In this document: positions 61,001 through 64,000 of the stretch, piece after piece
Numbering within the stretch: position 1 is the stretch's first letter
Layout: every line of letters starts with the position of its first letter
Source of the DNA: Alviniconcha marisindica
Taxonomy: Eukaryota > Mollusca > Gastropoda > Provannidae
Direction of reading: 5' to 3'
DNA length: 64,000 nucleotides
Assembly: GCA_018857735.1 (NCBI GenBank)
Contig: JABMCL010001012.1
Span: 180,001 to 244,000, forward strand
Position numbers and translations under genes: made by a program
Notes under the pieces: model-generated
Seen by the model: only the letters and a program-made list of their open reading frames with translations
Told to the model about the DNA's origin: nothing
Databases searched by the model: none

Positions 61001-62069
61001 GCCCATTGTGCATTAGGGCCCACCACTAGCGCCGTAAGGACTAATGCCAACGTCTGTATTGGAAGCAAGCACGTCAATCACGCACGTTAGGAACAACTAA
61101 TGGAACCACACGACTCCTTGTTAATGACCCTAATGGTCTGGAGAATAAGTCAAATGAAGTGAAGGACAAGGAGCAGCAAAACATGGAATCAAAGTGTCGT
61201 GAGCGAGCCGAGAGAGGAGCTAGAGGGAACAGTCGTTTAGCCCGATTTGTAACGACTACGTGATGAACTGGCCAACAGTGTCAACCCGACATCTGCAATC
61301 TTCGGAAAATATCTGTTCCTCCCAAAATTGTGCAAACATTTTGTTTTGTTTTGTGTGTTTTTCTTTCTTTAGAAACGAACATTTTACAATGTTAACGTCG
61401 ACGGGGATGTTCTTCTCTTTCTCTTTATCTCTTTGAATCCAAAGGTATTGTACTTAAATGTTTCCGCCGGTGAACATTCTTTCATCTTTATTTGTATAAC
61501 AAAATCCATAAAACCGAGGTTAATGAAAAACATTCACCGATGTTAATGCCAGTCGTTCATCGTAATCAAATCCTAATTGGACGACGAGGGAAAATAATTA
61601 GCCTAGTGAGAAAGATAAAATTCGAGCTTTGGGTTGAAAATAGCACATAAGACAAAGTAACGACCTGATTGGAGGAGGGCTAGGCGGTCTAATCAGTCTC
61701 AAAGGGCAGAGGACGCACCTTCCACCGGCTTCCCTTTTAATCACTAGATTTCGAGAGAATGAGAAGAAGAAATCTAGAGCGGCACAAACGCCAATAATTT
61801 GCAATAACTCAGCCTCAGCAGCAGAGAAAAATACGGGCTTCCAATCTCTTTAGAAACCTTTTGTTAGGAATCGTCTTTGGCAATGTTTTGTGTGTTCCTT
61901 TGTCGCACGAAAAGCACACTCATTGTCTGATGTGCCGGCACGACTCTCTAGATCCTATCAATGCTTTGAAAACTGCGCTAAAAAACGCTTGTTTTCACCT
62001 GAACAAAATATGTCATTTTCATTTGAGGAGTGGAAATGAGGCCTTGACAAAGCGACTTGCGCGTGCGCA

Positions 62070-62070
<1 letters not shown>
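61001..62070. other. No gene seen
   Basis: Unique AT-rich sequence with no recognisable frame. Confidence 0.55.
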
Positions 62071-62144
<74 letters not shown>

Positions 62145-62245
62145 GCGTGCGTGCGTGTGTGCGTGCGTGTGTGTGTGTGTTGTGTGCGTGCGTGCGTGCG
62201 TGCGTGCGTGCGCATGCGTGCGTGCGTGCGTGCGTGCGTGCGCGC

Positions 62246-62296
<51 letters not shown>
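62071..62296. repeat. (GT)n with (GC/GT) interruptions
   Basis: GT runs at both ends with a GCGT-rich centre. Confidence 0.96.
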
Positions 62297-62300
<4 letters not shown>

Positions 62301-62409
62301 AGTAGGGGTGGTAGTGGTGGTGGTGGTGGGGTGGGTTATATAACAATGCTTGCGCACGTGCGATTGTGTTGTATTTGAAATATATCAATGTACTATCTCT
62401 CTCTCTCTA

Positions 62410-62592
<183 letters not shown>

Positions 62593-63109
62593 CGAGACAG
62601 AGATCTGTATACTTTCATGCACGTGCAAGTACGGGGTGCGTCAGCGTGCGTCAGCGTGCACATGTGAGTGAATGCATGTGTGCATACTGGTATGTGTGTT
62701 TGCGTGATATAAACACTTTAGTAATTACTGTTATTGATACACTGAGGTTTGCAAATGATCGATTCTCTTCTTTCCCATGAGGAACCCAGCCTCAGATGAA
62801 GATCGTCATGCGCTGTACTAACAGGCCTGTTTCTGCATCTGAAGACACAAGACTAGCGTAACAGCATAAAGGCTTCGAGAAGGAACCTTCGTCGGGTCTT
62901 TCCTGACAACAACGGAGCCGAACAGAACAAGTACAGCTTTGCATGCCTCGCTGCTGTTGCTATCTTGCTAATGTATGTCTGCCACTCCAAGGCTCATTCA
63001 ACTTCATTTTTTCCAGCATCTCCAAACAAGAAGGTACATGGGACTGGCACTGCCGATCGGAATTTGAATGGTTGTGTCAATAATGGCCTTTTGCCTAATA
63101 TGGCCTTTG

Positions 63110-64000
63110 GTGTTGAGGTTAGTGTCCACATTGTACATATTGTGTTGTGGTTAGTGCCCACATTGTACATATTGTGTTGTGGTTAGTGTCCACATTGTAC
63201 ATATTGTGTTGAGGTTCGTGTCCACATTGTACATATTGTGTTGTGGTTAGTGTCCACATTGTACATATTGTGTTGTGGTTAGTGTCCACATTGTACATAT
63301 TGTGTTGTGGTTAGTGTCCACATGGTACACACCGTGTTGTGGTTAGTGTCCACATTGTACATATTGTGTTGTGGTTAGTGCCCACATTGTACATACTGTG
63401 TTGTGGTTAGTGCCCACATGGTACACACCGTGTTGTGGTTAGTGTCCACATTGTACATACTGTGTTGTGGTTAGTGCCCACATTGTACATACTGTGTTGT
63501 GGTTAGTGTCCACATGGTACACACCGTGTTGTGGTTAGTGCCCACATTGTACATACTGTGTTGTGGTTAGTGCCCACATTGTACATACTGTGTTGTGGTT
63601 AGTGCCCACATAGTACACACCGTGTTGTGGTTAGTGCCCGCAGTGTACAAATTGTGTTGTGGTTAGTGCCCACATGGTACACACCGTGTTGTGGTTAGTG
63701 CCCACATGGTACACACCGTGTTCTGGTTAGTGCCCACATTGTACATATTGTGTTGTGGTTAGTGCCCGCATTGTACACATTGTGTTGTGGTTAGTGCCCA
63801 CATGGTACACACCGTGTTGTGGTTAGTGCCCGCAGTGTACAAATTGTGTTGTGGTTAGTGCCCGCATTGTACACATTGTGTTGTGATTAGTGCCCGCATT
63901 ATACATATTGTGTTGTGGTTAGTGCCCGCATTGTACACATTGTGTTGCGATTAGTGCCCGCATTGTACATATTGTGTTGTGGTTAGTGCCCGCATTGTAC
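63110..64000. repeat. 32-bp minisatellite, continues off the right edge
   Basis: About 28 copies with core GTGTTGTGGTTAGTGCCCAC then ATTGTACATATT. Variants (CATGGTACACACC, CGCAGTGTACAAATT) are interspersed, which suggests higher-order or gene-conversion structure. Confidence 0.96.

Noticed and set aside
62071..62296. Poly-(Cys-Val) or poly-(His-Thr) proteins predicted from GT/CA runs here and elsewhere
   Set aside because: These are dinucleotide repeats translated in the two possible frames.

Overview
The window looks like an intron-rich, non-coding-rich animal genome, most likely an invertebrate and plausibly a gastropod mollusc. Its one clear host gene encodes the alpha subunit of soluble (NO-sensitive) guanylate cyclase. 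It also holds decayed non-LTR retrotransposon pieces of at least three types (CR1/L2-like, L1/Tx1-like and an RNase H-bearing LINE). By my own boundaries about a quarter to a third of the bases are tandem repeats. The species cannot be fixed from the sequence alone.

Region 1-34.6 kb (+ strand): the 3' seven exons of the cyclase gene lie at 4016-4755, 15266-15445, 26273-26411, 28011-28177, 29879-30022, 32335-32489 and 34430-34637. Their splice phases all agree. Together they encode 576 residues: the end of the H-NOX domain, the H-NOXA/PAS-like domain, the signalling-helix coiled coil and the whole class III cyclase catalytic domain to the stop codon. The first exons (N-terminus and most of H-NOX) lie to the left of the window. 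The introns (about 1.6 to 10.8 kb) are built largely of minisatellites and GT/CA/GA/TC microsatellites. In two introns the minisatellite contains repeated copies of the intron's own 3' splice acceptor; in the intron ending at 29878 each copy also carries the first ~18 bases of the downstream exon. This is the most unusual feature I found.

Region 34.6-64 kb: I see no recognisable host gene. It contains a possible poly(A) signal at 35486, unique AT-rich intergenic sequence, further minisatellites (36-, 35-, 24-, 45-, 31- and 32-bp units), and LINE remnants at about 44.6, 45.8-46.0, 50.5-51.5 and 59.0-60.2 kb. The 50.5-51.5 kb LINE carries an internal tandem expansion that keeps its reading frame open. 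The window begins and ends inside satellite arrays (33-bp unit on the left, 32-bp unit on the right).

How the parts relate: the cyclase alpha chain is expected to pair with a beta chain (not present here) to make cGMP in response to NO. The alpha chain carries the two metal-binding aspartates of the active site and lacks the beta-type Asn/Arg pair. The repeats and LINEs are passengers, but those that copy splice acceptors or could form long RNA hairpins may affect processing of the cyclase transcript.
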